Source: Hydrogenophaga sp. (GTDB lineage Bacteria > Pseudomonadota > Gammaproteobacteria > Burkholderiales > Burkholderiaceae_C). Taken from it: a stretch of 64,000 nt of DNA. Numbering within the stretch: position 1 is the stretch's first letter; the number at the start of each line of letters is the position of its first letter. The notes beneath the pieces were generated by a model. That model had not been told where the DNA came from. It made no database searches and saw only the letters and a list, made by a program, of their open reading frames with translations. The translations under genes were made by a program, and so were the position numbers. The stretch spans positions 62,001-126,000 of the forward strand of contig NZ_JAUSOO010000129.1 of NCBI RefSeq assembly GCF_030656115.1, in the 5' to 3' direction. This document shows positions 8,732-16,855 of this stretch, piece after piece.

Positions 8732-9907
8732 TCAGCGCAGGAGCGTGCCAGACGCCCCAATGATGGTGATGTCGACTTTTTGCAGACTGCGCCGTTGGCG
8801 GGGGGCGTACGCGACCCGGAACCCGGCGACGCTCAAATCGCCGGTGGTCAGTGCGGTTTGAAGAACGGCGTCGCGACTCGGCTTGGGGCTGCGGCGAACG
8901 ATCTCGGCGGCGATCCGCCCAGCAACGAATCCCTCCAGCAGCGTGTAGCTGACCTCTTGCGCTGGAGACTGGGCAAGCACCTGCGTCTGGAAGTCTCTGA
9001 CGATGGCAACGTCGTTCGTGTTCGGGGAGGGCATGACCTGGGTCAGCATGATGCCTCTGGCCATCTGAAGCCCCACCGCTTTCACAACGCTCGTGGGCGT
9101 GACCCAACCCAGACAGTAGATGGGCAAGGAGAGTCCGTACCGGGCCTTGAGTGAACGCGCCGCCGCGGCGAACCCGGGACCCGCGGCGATCAGGACGACG
9201 GCGTCGGGACGTCCTGGCGCAAACCGATCAATCGCCTGCTCGATCGCCTGGGTCTGTTGCCCTGGATCGGGTTCAAAAGTGAACAGCGAGGGCGGATCGA
9301 GAACGACGCCGGCACGTTGCGACAGCTCGGCGGCGACAACCGACAACGACCGTCCTACGCCGCTGTCGATCGCCAGGAACGCAACGCGGGAACGCATCAG
9401 CTGCGCAGCGTGCTGAAACATGGCCAGCAGTTCGTCCTCATAGCTGGCCCGAACCGGAAACACATTCGGCTTATCCAGCGCCGATTGAAGACCGGCAATG
9501 GGGGCGAAGCTGGCCAGCTTGAGCGACTCCAGCGTCCCCTGCTGCGCCAGGTGCAGCAGCGATGGCGTCCCCACATTCCCCACGAGGGCAACGATATCGT
9601 CCTCAGCAACGAGCCGCTTGACGAGATCGAGCGACTTCACCGGGTCAAAATCATCCTCGCGAAACACCAGTTTCAGCGGTCGGCCGTGAACACCGCCTCT
9701 GGCGTTGACAAATTCCATGGCCAGTGCAATGCCCGCCCGGTACTGCGTGGTCGGGCCCGCCACCTGAGGGTGTGTCAACGACCCGACCTGTCCGACCACA
9801 ATCGGCTTGAGCGCTTGCGCCCGGCCCACGCCGGCCCCCAACAAGCCGGTGAGCACAGCCAGGGAGAACCACCGCCGGCTCGGGCGGCCTTCGTCACATG
9901 ACCTCAT
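8732..9907 (-). CDS. ABC-transporter-type periplasmic substrate-binding protein (LivJ-like)
   Basis: A 391-residue type-1 periplasmic binding protein. An N-terminal signal peptide (RRWFSLAVLTGLLGAGVGRAQA) precedes a two-lobed branched-chain amino-acid receptor-like domain (VVGQVGSLTHP, MEFVNARGGVHGRPLKLVFREDD, VALVGNVGTPS). Such receptors often bind aromatic acids in catabolic islands. No permease or ATPase genes are in this operon, so it either works with a transporter encoded elsewhere or acts as a sensor. The start overlaps the stop of the upstream TctC-type receptor by 4 bp, so the two receptors are co-translated. The ligand is unknown. Confidence 0.87.
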   Translation of the reverse strand: MRSCDEGRPSRRWFSLAVLTGLLGAGVGRAQALKPIVVGQVGSLTHPQVAGPTTQYRAGIALAMEFVNARGGVHGRPLKLVFREDDFDPVKSLDLVKRLVAEDDIVALVGNVGTPSLLHLAQQGTLESLKLASFAPIAGLQSALDKPNVFPVRASYEDELLAMFQHAAQLMRSRVAFLAIDSGVGRSLSVVAAELSQRAGVVLDPPSLFTFEPDPGQQTQAIEQAIDRFAPGRPDAVVLIAAGPGFAAAARSLKARYGLSLPIYCLGWVTPTSVVKAVGLQMARGIMLTQVMPSPNTNDVAIVRDFQTQVLAQSPAQEVSYTLLEGFVAGRIAAEIVRRSPKPSRDAVLQTALTTGDLSVAGFRVAYAPRQRRSLQKVDITIIGASGTLLR

Positions 9908-10860
9908 TTGAGGTAAATGTTGAGCTCGTGTGCCACGGGCACCAGTGTTGCTGCCTGGTGTCGGATCACCGTGTCAAGCTGATCCGCACCCATGGTCAGA
10001 GGAACAACACCGAGTCTGCCGAACTGTGTTTTGACCGCGGGCGTGTCAAGTGCAAATGAAATCGCTTGTCCCAGTTTGTTTTGAACCTCACGGAGAACGC
10101 CTGCCGGGAGAAATGCACCGTACACGTTCTCGAACATCACACCGGCCACGCCGGCCTCGACGAACGTTGGCACATCGGGAAGAAAAGAGGACCTCTTTGC
10201 ACTGGCCACCGCCAAGGGAACCATGCTGCCGGCCTGGATGTACGGGAGCACGGCGCCAACATCCAGCACCGCAAAGTCAACCTCGCCGACCATTACCGCA
10301 ATGGACAGAGGTGCCGCACCCTGATAGGGAACATGGGTCCCTTTGATGCCCGTTGCGCGCTTGAACAGCTCACCGACCAGGTGGTTTGTGGACCCGGTAC
10401 CGATGCCCCCCACCAGGTTGTCCTTGTCCTTGGCCACCTTGATGAAGTCGGTGATCGACTGTCCTTTGGCTCTTTTCCCCGACACAAGGACCAGCTCGCT
10501 GCGGGCCAATCCGAGCAACGGCGGAACGTCTTTCAGGGGGTCGAAGCGAAGCGACATGATGGATGGCGTCAGTGCATGCCCGCCCGAGAAGCCCAGGAGC
10601 ACGCTGTAGCCGTCTGCTGGCGACCTCACCACGTTTTCTGTGCCGATGCTTCCAACCGCACCGGCCTTGTTTTCAACCACGATGGCTTGGCCCAATTTGA
10701 CGGAAACCGCCTCAGCCAGCGTTCGGGCGACAGAATCCAGTGGCCCCCCCGCAGGAAACGGCACAACGAAACGGATGGTTTTTTCCGGCCAGCCTTGTGC
10801 CGAAGCCGTGGAGGCCAGGGCGATCAACGAAGTGGCCAGAATGAAGGTGCGGCGATGCAT
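9904..10860 (-). CDS. Bug/TctC family periplasmic solute-binding protein
   Basis: A 318-residue tripartite-tricarboxylate-transporter-type receptor, the Bug family greatly expanded in Burkholderiales. The signal peptide is MHRRTFILATSLIALASTASAQ and the mature protein opens with the classic GWPEKTIRFVVPFPAGGPLDSVAR. Later motifs (GIGTGSTNHLVGELFKRATGI, HVPYQGAAPLSIAVMVGEVDF, DVPTFVEAGVAG) fit the family. The ATG at 10860 is preferred over an in-frame start 15 codons upstream because it yields a clean signal peptide. No TctAB membrane genes are nearby. It is probably a receptor for the pathway substrate or an intermediate carboxylate (inference). Confidence 0.9.
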   Translation of the reverse strand: MHRRTFILATSLIALASTASAQGWPEKTIRFVVPFPAGGPLDSVARTLAEAVSVKLGQAIVVENKAGAVGSIGTENVVRSPADGYSVLLGFSGGHALTPSIMSLRFDPLKDVPPLLGLARSELVLVSGKRAKGQSITDFIKVAKDKDNLVGGIGTGSTNHLVGELFKRATGIKGTHVPYQGAAPLSIAVMVGEVDFAVLDVGAVLPYIQAGSMVPLAVASAKRSSFLPDVPTFVEAGVAGVMFENVYGAFLPAGVLREVQNKLGQAISFALDTPAVKTQFGRLGVVPLTMGADQLDTVIRHQAATLVPVAHELNIYLK

Positions 10861-10952
10861 GAGTGTGTCTCCAATGGATTGTTTTAACGTTTGCAACAGC
10901 GGCATGGTAGGAAGTTGCCGCCCAAAAGTGACCCGCTGACCGATGAAACCAG

Positions 10953-11816
10953 CTATGCAGTTTCGGGAGGGCGCAACACGATGACGCCCAGGTTCACGCC
11001 ATCCGCATGCACCGGGGTGACACAGGTCACCGGGAGGTACCCGGGATGCGCGATCTGCAGGGTGAGTTCTCGGTCGCCCGGGGTCAGGTTGTCAAACCTG
11101 AAGTCGCCGAACGCGTTCGTGCGGCTCGCCGCCAGCGGTGACCCCGCAACGAGAAGCTCCACCTCAGCCTCTGCGAGGGCTTCCAGGCGGCCGGTGTCGC
11201 TCAACACGGTGCCGCCGACAAAGCTGCGGTCCCAACGGTGCAGGTTCCGATAGTGGACACGTGGCCGTGTTCCCAGCTCGGGCCTCAGGACACGCAAGTC
11301 CTGCTCGGTGGCCTTCAGGGCCATGTCGGCATCGGTCACCTTGTACACCTGCATGGCCCCCGTGGGGCAGCTGCCCACGCAGCGAGGCGCCGCCCAGCCC
11401 TGGTCGAGAAGGTGTGCATCAAAGAACCATGTCTGAGGCAGGTTCAAGTCTTCGTTCCAGACCATGGCCCCATACGGGCAAGTGTCCAACAGATCACGTC
11501 GCCCCTTCGCCTTCTCTGGGTGAATCAACACCACCCCATCTGGCCGCTGGATCACAGCGCCCTGCCCGGCGCGCACGCAAGGTGCGTCGTCGCAGTGGTT
11601 GCAGGTCATGGGAACGTGGGCCGCATCGACCATGTGCCCGGAGCCTCGAACCCGTCGTTCGATCCACATCACGCCACGCCCTTGCGGCGCATGGGGCTCC
11701 GAGTAACCGGCAAAGCGGTTCCCCACCAGCTCATCCTTTGCCGACAACACGCAGTTGTTGCAGTTCTCGCACAAGGCCACATCAACGACCAGGTTCCAAC
11801 GTTTCTGTGCCGTCAT
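10953..11816 (-). CDS. Iron-sulfur subunit of a molybdopterin hydroxylase/transhydroxylase (BthL/RhS-like) with C-terminal Ig-like domain
   Basis: A 287-residue ferredoxin-like electron-transfer subunit. Residues 1 to about 160 hold 4Fe-4S motifs: C16/C19/C22, C72/C75/C80, C113 (DTCPYG) and C146/C150. Residues from about 190 form a beta-rich carboxypeptidase-regulatory or Cna-B-like domain (VELLVAGSPLAASRTNAFGDFRFDNLTPGDRELTLQIA). That two-part layout is known from the beta subunit of Pelobacter pyrogallol-phloroglucinol transhydroxylase. Only nine cysteines are present, where my recollection of the Pelobacter subunit is twelve: the fourth Cys of the first motif and a later CxxC pair are absent. 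It follows the catalytic subunit by 1 bp. It presumably passes electrons to or from the Mo centre in the cytoplasm; no Tat or Sec signal is visible. Confidence 0.85.
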   Translation of the reverse strand: MTAQKRWNLVVDVALCENCNNCVLSAKDELVGNRFAGYSEPHAPQGRGVMWIERRVRGSGHMVDAAHVPMTCNHCDDAPCVRAGQGAVIQRPDGVVLIHPEKAKGRRDLLDTCPYGAMVWNEDLNLPQTWFFDAHLLDQGWAAPRCVGSCPTGAMQVYKVTDADMALKATEQDLRVLRPELGTRPRVHYRNLHRWDRSFVGGTVLSDTGRLEALAEAEVELLVAGSPLAASRTNAFGDFRFDNLTPGDRELTLQIAHPGYLPVTCVTPVHADGVNLGVIVLRPPETA

Positions 11817-11817
11817 G

Positions 11818-14793
11818 TCAGGCTCCTTCGGTTTCTGAGACGTGCACCCGCCAGGGCGCCACCTGCACCAGGCACGAGTTGGGGCTCATGCTGCTGGAGC
11901 GCACCTGCTGGGGCCGGGCCGAGGTGAGGATGTTCAGCGAGCCACCGATGTCGACCCACTCCCCGTTGAGGAAGCGCGGCTGGTACTCGGCACTGGCTTC
12001 GAACGACTTGACCGTGCCTTGGTGGACCAGGTGCGACACGTCCACGGCGCAGATCACCGCCCCGCGATCGTTGAACACCTTGACCAGCGAGCGGTGCGTG
12101 AGGCCGCGCGCCTGGGCATCGTCCGGGTGCATCTTCACGATCCAGTGGTAATGGCCGTTGATGCACATGCGGTGGTCGGCAATGTCGTTGGTGAAGCTGC
12201 CCTTGCCGTCCACCGAGGTGTGGAAGCTGTAGCGCGAATGGGTGGCAATGAGCTGCAACGGAAAGCGCTCGATCAGCTCGTTGGTTTGCGGCCCTTCCCA
12301 CGCCGGCACATACCTGTTCACCACAGGCCGCTCGGGGTTGTCGGGGTCGGCCCGTTTGAGCCGTTCAGGAATGAACTCGATCTTCCCGCTGGGCGTCTGC
12401 AAGCCCTTGCCGTACACGCCCGCATACTGGGAAGGCAGTGGCTGCGCCTCTGGAATGTCCTTGGTCCGACCTTCGGCAAACCAGCGGAAATTCACGGGAG
12501 GCTCCAGACCCGGCTGCTCCGCAGGCACGACAAAGTAGCCTTTCTTGCAGAAGTCTGCCCACGAAATGTGCCGGGCCACGTCCGAGGAATCGAAGATGCG
12601 CTTGCACCAGTCCAGCTCGGTGCAACCTTCGGTGAACAAGGCGCCCAGCCCCAGCCGCTGCAGGATCAGGCTGAAGATTTCATAGTCACTCTTGGACTCA
12701 CCCAGTGGCTCAATGCACTTGTGCTGCATGGCAATCAGCCGGTGGTTCAGGCCGTTGGTCCCGTGCTGCATCAGCCCGCCACCGGAAGCCCATTCGCCAA
12801 TGTCGTGGCGCTCGAACTGGGTGCAGGCGGGCAGAATCACATCGGCGAACTGCGCTTCACCCTCCATCCAGATCGACTGGTTGACGACGAACTCGATGCT
12901 CTCGTGCCGGTAGGCCTCGACCATGCGCGCCGACTCGGTCAGCGTGCTGAAGAAGGATCCGCCGTACTTGTAGATCATGTGCACCCGCGCGTGCCCGGGC
13001 GTCGGATAGCGGATCGGCACGAATTGGAACTCGGGCGCCATGCCGTCCCAGGGGTAACCCATGGCCTGCCCCTGGATGATGGCTTCAGGGAACTGCTGTT
13101 TGGGAATCATCTGCCGCACGGGGTTCACTGTGAGCACATGCGGCATGCGCTGGTAGTTGTTGACCGAGTTGCCGTTGAACTGCAGGTCGCCTGAAATGCC
13201 GCCATCGGCATACCCCGGAAAGTAGAACTCGTGATCGACCGGCGCGCCGCCCTCCAGGCAGCCGAAGTTGATGCCGGGCTTGCCCAGCCCCTGCATCGCC
13301 ATCAGCATCACCATGCTGCGGGCCCACTGCGCACCCGTGGCGCCGCGCCCTGCGCCCCCGAAGCCGCTGCCCTGCGCACCCACCGACAGATACGTCTTCT
13401 TGCTGGCCCATTGCCGCGCCAGTGCCCTCACCACGTAGGCAGGCACGCCGGTTTCGGGCTCCTGCCATTCGGGCGTCTTTTCCACGCCATCGTCCTGGCC
13501 CAGGATGTGGTCGCGCCACTCGTCAAAGCCGGTCGTTCGGTTCGCCACATAGTCCTGGTCGTACAGGCGTTCGACGATCCACACGTGCATGATGGCCTGC
13601 GCCAGCGCGGGGTCGGTGGTGGGCTTGATGGGAATCCACCGGCCACCCAGCAACTGCGCTGTGGGTGTGAGCACGGGGTCGATGTGAACGAACTCGATGC
13701 CCAAGGATTTCGCCCACAACCGACGCTGCGTTCCCTCGAAGGCCTTGTACGCTCCGTTGGTCGACTCCGGATCAGAGGACCAGAAAACAATCTGTTCGGC
13801 GTGTTGCAGGCAGTCTGCGATCGTTCCGTAGTTGCCCGCAATCCCCACCCGCTGCGAGTGGCCCCAGTGGTGGGTGGCGCCCCAGTACCAGCCTTCCCAG
13901 CTGTCGGGGTTGGCGGCCATTCGCGTGAAGCCCACCAGGTTCCCGAAGCGCAGCATCGAAGACAGGTAGTAGCCCACATTGCCCCACTGGTGGTGGGATC
14001 CGTGCAGAAGGGTCATGGCGCCCGGCCCGTAGGCTTGACGCTGCCGCAAGATTTCACCGGACACGATGTCGAGCGCTTCGTCCCACGAGATCGGAACGTA
14101 TTCACTCTTCCCGCGGTTCTGCGGGTTGCGTTCACCATGGGGGTCAAAATCCACCCGCCGCAGGGGTTGAAGCAGGCGTTTTTCGGAGTACACGGCCGAC
14201 TTCATTGCCAGCGCATGCGGCGCCACGGAGGCGCTGTGCACGGGCTTGAAGGTTCGGTTCCTGGCCTGGATCGACCAGCCGGGTGCATCCCCACGGCCAT
14301 ACACGACGGGGGTGAGCCGGACGATGCGCCCGTTCTTGACGTGCACGAACAGCGGGCCGCCATTGGTCAGCGTGGTAAACCGGGTGCAACCGTCGGCCTG
14401 AGGCACCCCCATGCGCAGGCCCGCCATCTGCATCTGGTTGAGGGCCTGCATGAACCACACGCACAGGGCATCGTCGCCTTTGACAACAACCCTGAAGTTC
14501 TTGGCCGCATGCACCACCTCGCCCATGTCGGGATGGGGCCGCATCATGGTCAGCGCTGTCGCGATGTCCTTGAACACCAACGCCACATCGGGGGACGGGT
14601 GCAGCCCCGCCATGGAGCGCACACGCCCCGAGCGGATGCTGAAGTGCCGCGCCACACGCCCATCCTTGAGCTGAATCTGCGCGACGATGTCGTGCCGCTT
14701 CAGGAAGGCCCGGTATGCCGGGTTGGTGCGGGCCGCGCGGTTGAGCAAGGGGCCCAAAGCCAGCAGGATGGCGCGAAGCAGGTTGTGTTTCAT
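11818..14793 (-). CDS. Molybdopterin catalytic subunit, transhydroxylase/resorcinol-hydroxylase-like, with N-terminal SCP2-like domain
   Basis: A 991-residue DMSO-reductase-family enzyme. Residues from about 140 to the end match the catalytic subunit of pyrogallol-phloroglucinol transhydroxylase and anaerobic resorcinol hydroxylase. Key residues are spaced as in the Pelobacter enzyme: H267, then D297-S298 exactly 30 residues on (His144/Asp174/Ser175 there, from memory; the Ser ligates Mo), with candidate tyrosines Y524/Y528 for Tyr404. Like that subunit it has no N-terminal Fe-S motif. The first ~125 residues are extra and resemble an SCP2 sterol-carrier fold (DVALVFKDIATALTMM, FRVVVKGDDALCVWF). 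No Tat signal is seen, so it is cytoplasmic. The start is ATG at 14793; an in-frame GTG at 14826 would add 11 residues. The iron-sulfur subunit follows after 1 bp. It likely hydroxylates or transhydroxylates a polyphenol. Confidence 0.85.
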   Translation of the reverse strand: MKHNLLRAILLALGPLLNRAARTNPAYRAFLKRHDIVAQIQLKDGRVARHFSIRSGRVRSMAGLHPSPDVALVFKDIATALTMMRPHPDMGEVVHAAKNFRVVVKGDDALCVWFMQALNQMQMAGLRMGVPQADGCTRFTTLTNGGPLFVHVKNGRIVRLTPVVYGRGDAPGWSIQARNRTFKPVHSASVAPHALAMKSAVYSEKRLLQPLRRVDFDPHGERNPQNRGKSEYVPISWDEALDIVSGEILRQRQAYGPGAMTLLHGSHHQWGNVGYYLSSMLRFGNLVGFTRMAANPDSWEGWYWGATHHWGHSQRVGIAGNYGTIADCLQHAEQIVFWSSDPESTNGAYKAFEGTQRRLWAKSLGIEFVHIDPVLTPTAQLLGGRWIPIKPTTDPALAQAIMHVWIVERLYDQDYVANRTTGFDEWRDHILGQDDGVEKTPEWQEPETGVPAYVVRALARQWASKKTYLSVGAQGSGFGGAGRGATGAQWARSMVMLMAMQGLGKPGINFGCLEGGAPVDHEFYFPGYADGGISGDLQFNGNSVNNYQRMPHVLTVNPVRQMIPKQQFPEAIIQGQAMGYPWDGMAPEFQFVPIRYPTPGHARVHMIYKYGGSFFSTLTESARMVEAYRHESIEFVVNQSIWMEGEAQFADVILPACTQFERHDIGEWASGGGLMQHGTNGLNHRLIAMQHKCIEPLGESKSDYEIFSLILQRLGLGALFTEGCTELDWCKRIFDSSDVARHISWADFCKKGYFVVPAEQPGLEPPVNFRWFAEGRTKDIPEAQPLPSQYAGVYGKGLQTPSGKIEFIPERLKRADPDNPERPVVNRYVPAWEGPQTNELIERFPLQLIATHSRYSFHTSVDGKGSFTNDIADHRMCINGHYHWIVKMHPDDAQARGLTHRSLVKVFNDRGAVICAVDVSHLVHQGTVKSFEASAEYQPRFLNGEWVDIGGSLNILTSARPQQVRSSSMSPNSCLVQVAPWRVHVSETEGA

Positions 14794-14857
14794 GTGTACC
14801 GTTGGAAAGACTGTTCGCGCCGACACGGCGTGGATCGCACCCGTGGATGGACTCCGC

Positions 14858-15787
14858 TCACTTCAGAAAGTCTTCGGGCATCGGGGGTGACCACTGGCTC
14901 AGCTCATCGGCGCCCACCTTTGCATGCCCGACCGGTGTGTCGTCGTTCACCAGATCGCCGTCGGTCCAGTGCTCGATCTTGTTGCCGAACGGATCGATCC
15001 AGTAGTCGAACAACTGGCTACCTTGTATGTGCCGGCCAATGCCCCAGGAATGGCGGTGGCCTTTGGAGGTCAGGTACTTGCTGCCCTGGGCGAGGTCATC
15101 GAGGTCCAGCACTTCAAACGCCGTGTGGGCGAAGCGCGCCCGTCCGTCTCGGGCGGTGATCAAGGCAATCGTGTGGTGGTCGGTCCACTGTTGCCCGAGT
15201 CCGCAGTGCATGAATGCGGCCACCACGTTGGACTCCTCCTGCGCCCAGTAGGTGTCTGAAGGCTTGAACCCCAGCACGCGGGTGTAGAAGTCGTAGGAAC
15301 GGCGAAAGTCGCTGACAAACAACGCAGCGTGGCCAATGCGGGCGACCTCGCAGGGTTTGGCGGACAGGCGCACGGTGCGCCCCATGCGCTGGCGTCCCAC
15401 CGCTGGGTTCATGGCAATAGGCTGCCGAGCGGGCAGCGCCGTGCCCTGCGCCTGGCCCCACAGCGCATCGACCAGAAACCCGTTCGGGTCACGGAAACGC
15501 ACCCGCAACCCACCACCCGGCTCGGGGTTGTCAGAAACCACCGAGCCCACATGGGCGGCGATCTCATGAAGGTCCGATTCGCTGGAAGTCTGCAAGCCGA
15601 AGCCCAGCGTCTGGTTGTTGCTTCCCAGTTCTGTCACGTGGACAAATGGCGAAGCATCGTGTGCGCGCATGTACAGGGCCTCTGGGGTGCGGTGTGCTCG
15701 ATGCAGACCAAAATCGACCAGGAACGATTCCATCCGGTCAAGGTCGGTGGCCTGGTAGCGTACGAAAGCAATGTCTTTGATGGGCAT
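14858..15787 (-). CDS. Type I extradiol ring-cleavage dioxygenase (VOC superfamily, two-domain)
   Basis: A 309-residue protein with two vicinal-oxygen-chelate modules, about residues 1-115 and 148-275, as in 2,3-dihydroxybiphenyl and catechol 2,3-dioxygenases. The 2-His-1-carboxylate Fe(II) ligands are all in the second module: H153 (RIGHAAL), H221 (FAHTAFEV) and E272 (NKIEHW). H204/H205 and Y262 occupy plausible active-site positions. It should cleave a catechol or trihydroxybenzene adjacent to its hydroxyls using O2. It lies 64 bp upstream of the Mo-enzyme catalytic gene on the same strand, which ties polyphenol hydroxylation to ring opening. The substrate is unknown. Confidence 0.9.
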   Translation of the reverse strand: MPIKDIAFVRYQATDLDRMESFLVDFGLHRAHRTPEALYMRAHDASPFVHVTELGSNNQTLGFGLQTSSESDLHEIAAHVGSVVSDNPEPGGGLRVRFRDPNGFLVDALWGQAQGTALPARQPIAMNPAVGRQRMGRTVRLSAKPCEVARIGHAALFVSDFRRSYDFYTRVLGFKPSDTYWAQEESNVVAAFMHCGLGQQWTDHHTIALITARDGRARFAHTAFEVLDLDDLAQGSKYLTSKGHRHSWGIGRHIQGSQLFDYWIDPFGNKIEHWTDGDLVNDDTPVGHAKVGADELSQWSPPMPEDFLK

Positions 15788-15958
15788 GGATGGCCCCTCC
15801 TGATGAATGGGGTAATGGGTGGGTGTGAGGAGAACGGCAGGTGGGCACGGCCTTTGCGCAAAGGCACCCGGCGCCCGGTGAAATCAGGTGTGCCACGACG
15901 TTGCACGTGGTGGCCGCATCCCGCGCCCCGCCGATGCGTCGATCCGCCTGCCATGCGG

Positions 15959-16855
15959 TTAGGGGAGGCGTTTGGACCAGTCCGCAATGGCTTTGGCCAC
16001 CACCACCGGCTGCTCAATGAACAGGGCGTGAGACGACTTGGGAATGGTCACCACGGTAACCCGTGGCCCATACTCGACCTTCAACTCGTCCCAGCGATCT
16101 CGCGGCTTAAACGGGTCGTCTTCCGGAATCAGTTCCAGCAATGGTGCGCTGCCGGCGGACCACCACTCGGACAGTGGCACCCGCTTCTCCCGCTGCATCT
16201 TGCTGACCGCCGGGTGCCAGCCACCGAGCCAGGACTTTGGAGAGTTTCCGGGCGCAAAGAAGCCCAACTCCAGCGCGGCCAGGCGCTGCGCATCGGGCAA
16301 GGACAGATCGCCGGCGATGACGGGCGTTGCCCAGACTTTCGGATTTCGTTCGGCCGTGTCTTTGGCCGATGCCGCCGCCAGCACCACACCCCGGACCTTG
16401 GTCGGGTACTTCATGGCCGTCATTCGAGCGATGAAATGGCCAAACGCGTGACCGACGATCACCGCCTTCCCGTCGCCCAACCGGTCGATCACTTCGGCAA
16501 CATCGCGCGCAAAGTGATTGAGGTCCTGACCGACCATCGGCCCAGAGGACTTCCCGACGCCCCTGGGCTGCGGACGCAGCACCTTGAAACCCGAAGCCGC
16601 GAGCGACTCGGCAACGGTGTCGAAATCTTCGAGGCCATCGCGTCCCAGAGACGGCAGCATGACGACGGCTGGCCCACGCCCTTGAACCAGGGTTTCTATC
16701 GCCACGTTGTCGTAGCGCACCTGTTCGTGCGCCACCGGGCTGTGCGCAGCCGTGAAAACCGCAGCACACCCTGAAAGGGTGATCACCGTACAGCACAAAA
16801 ACCCTCTCACGGGATTCGGTAGCAGACGGCGGATGGGCAATGGAAGGGCTGGCAT
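15959..16855 (-). CDS. Lipoprotein with alpha/beta-hydrolase fold, nucleophile Ser replaced by Ala
   Basis: A 298-residue protein. Its N-terminus has an arginine-containing signal segment and a lipobox LSGC with C30, predicting a lipid-anchored periplasmic protein. The rest is an alpha/beta-hydrolase domain (VVMLPSLGRDG, VLRPQPRGVGKSSGP, late SSHALFIEQP with the His). The nucleophile elbow reads GHAFG instead of GxSxG; the codon is GCG around 16450, so this is read directly. Either it is catalytically inactive or it uses another mechanism. It is farthest upstream in the minus-strand catabolic run, 171 bp before the dioxygenase. Its role in the pathway is unknown; C-C hydrolase activity seems unlikely without the serine. 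Confidence 0.83.
   Translation of the reverse strand: MPALPLPIRRLLPNPVRGFLCCTVITLSGCAAVFTAAHSPVAHEQVRYDNVAIETLVQGRGPAVVMLPSLGRDGLEDFDTVAESLAASGFKVLRPQPRGVGKSSGPMVGQDLNHFARDVAEVIDRLGDGKAVIVGHAFGHFIARMTAMKYPTKVRGVVLAAASAKDTAERNPKVWATPVIAGDLSLPDAQRLAALELGFFAPGNSPKSWLGGWHPAVSKMQREKRVPLSEWWSAGSAPLLELIPEDDPFKPRDRWDELKVEYGPRVTVVTIPKSSHALFIEQPVVVAKAIADWSKRLP

Noticed and set aside
13231..15159. A 642-codon plus-strand open frame
   Set aside because: Antisense to the Mo catalytic subunit and extradiol dioxygenase; composition is that of a high-GC shadow frame.
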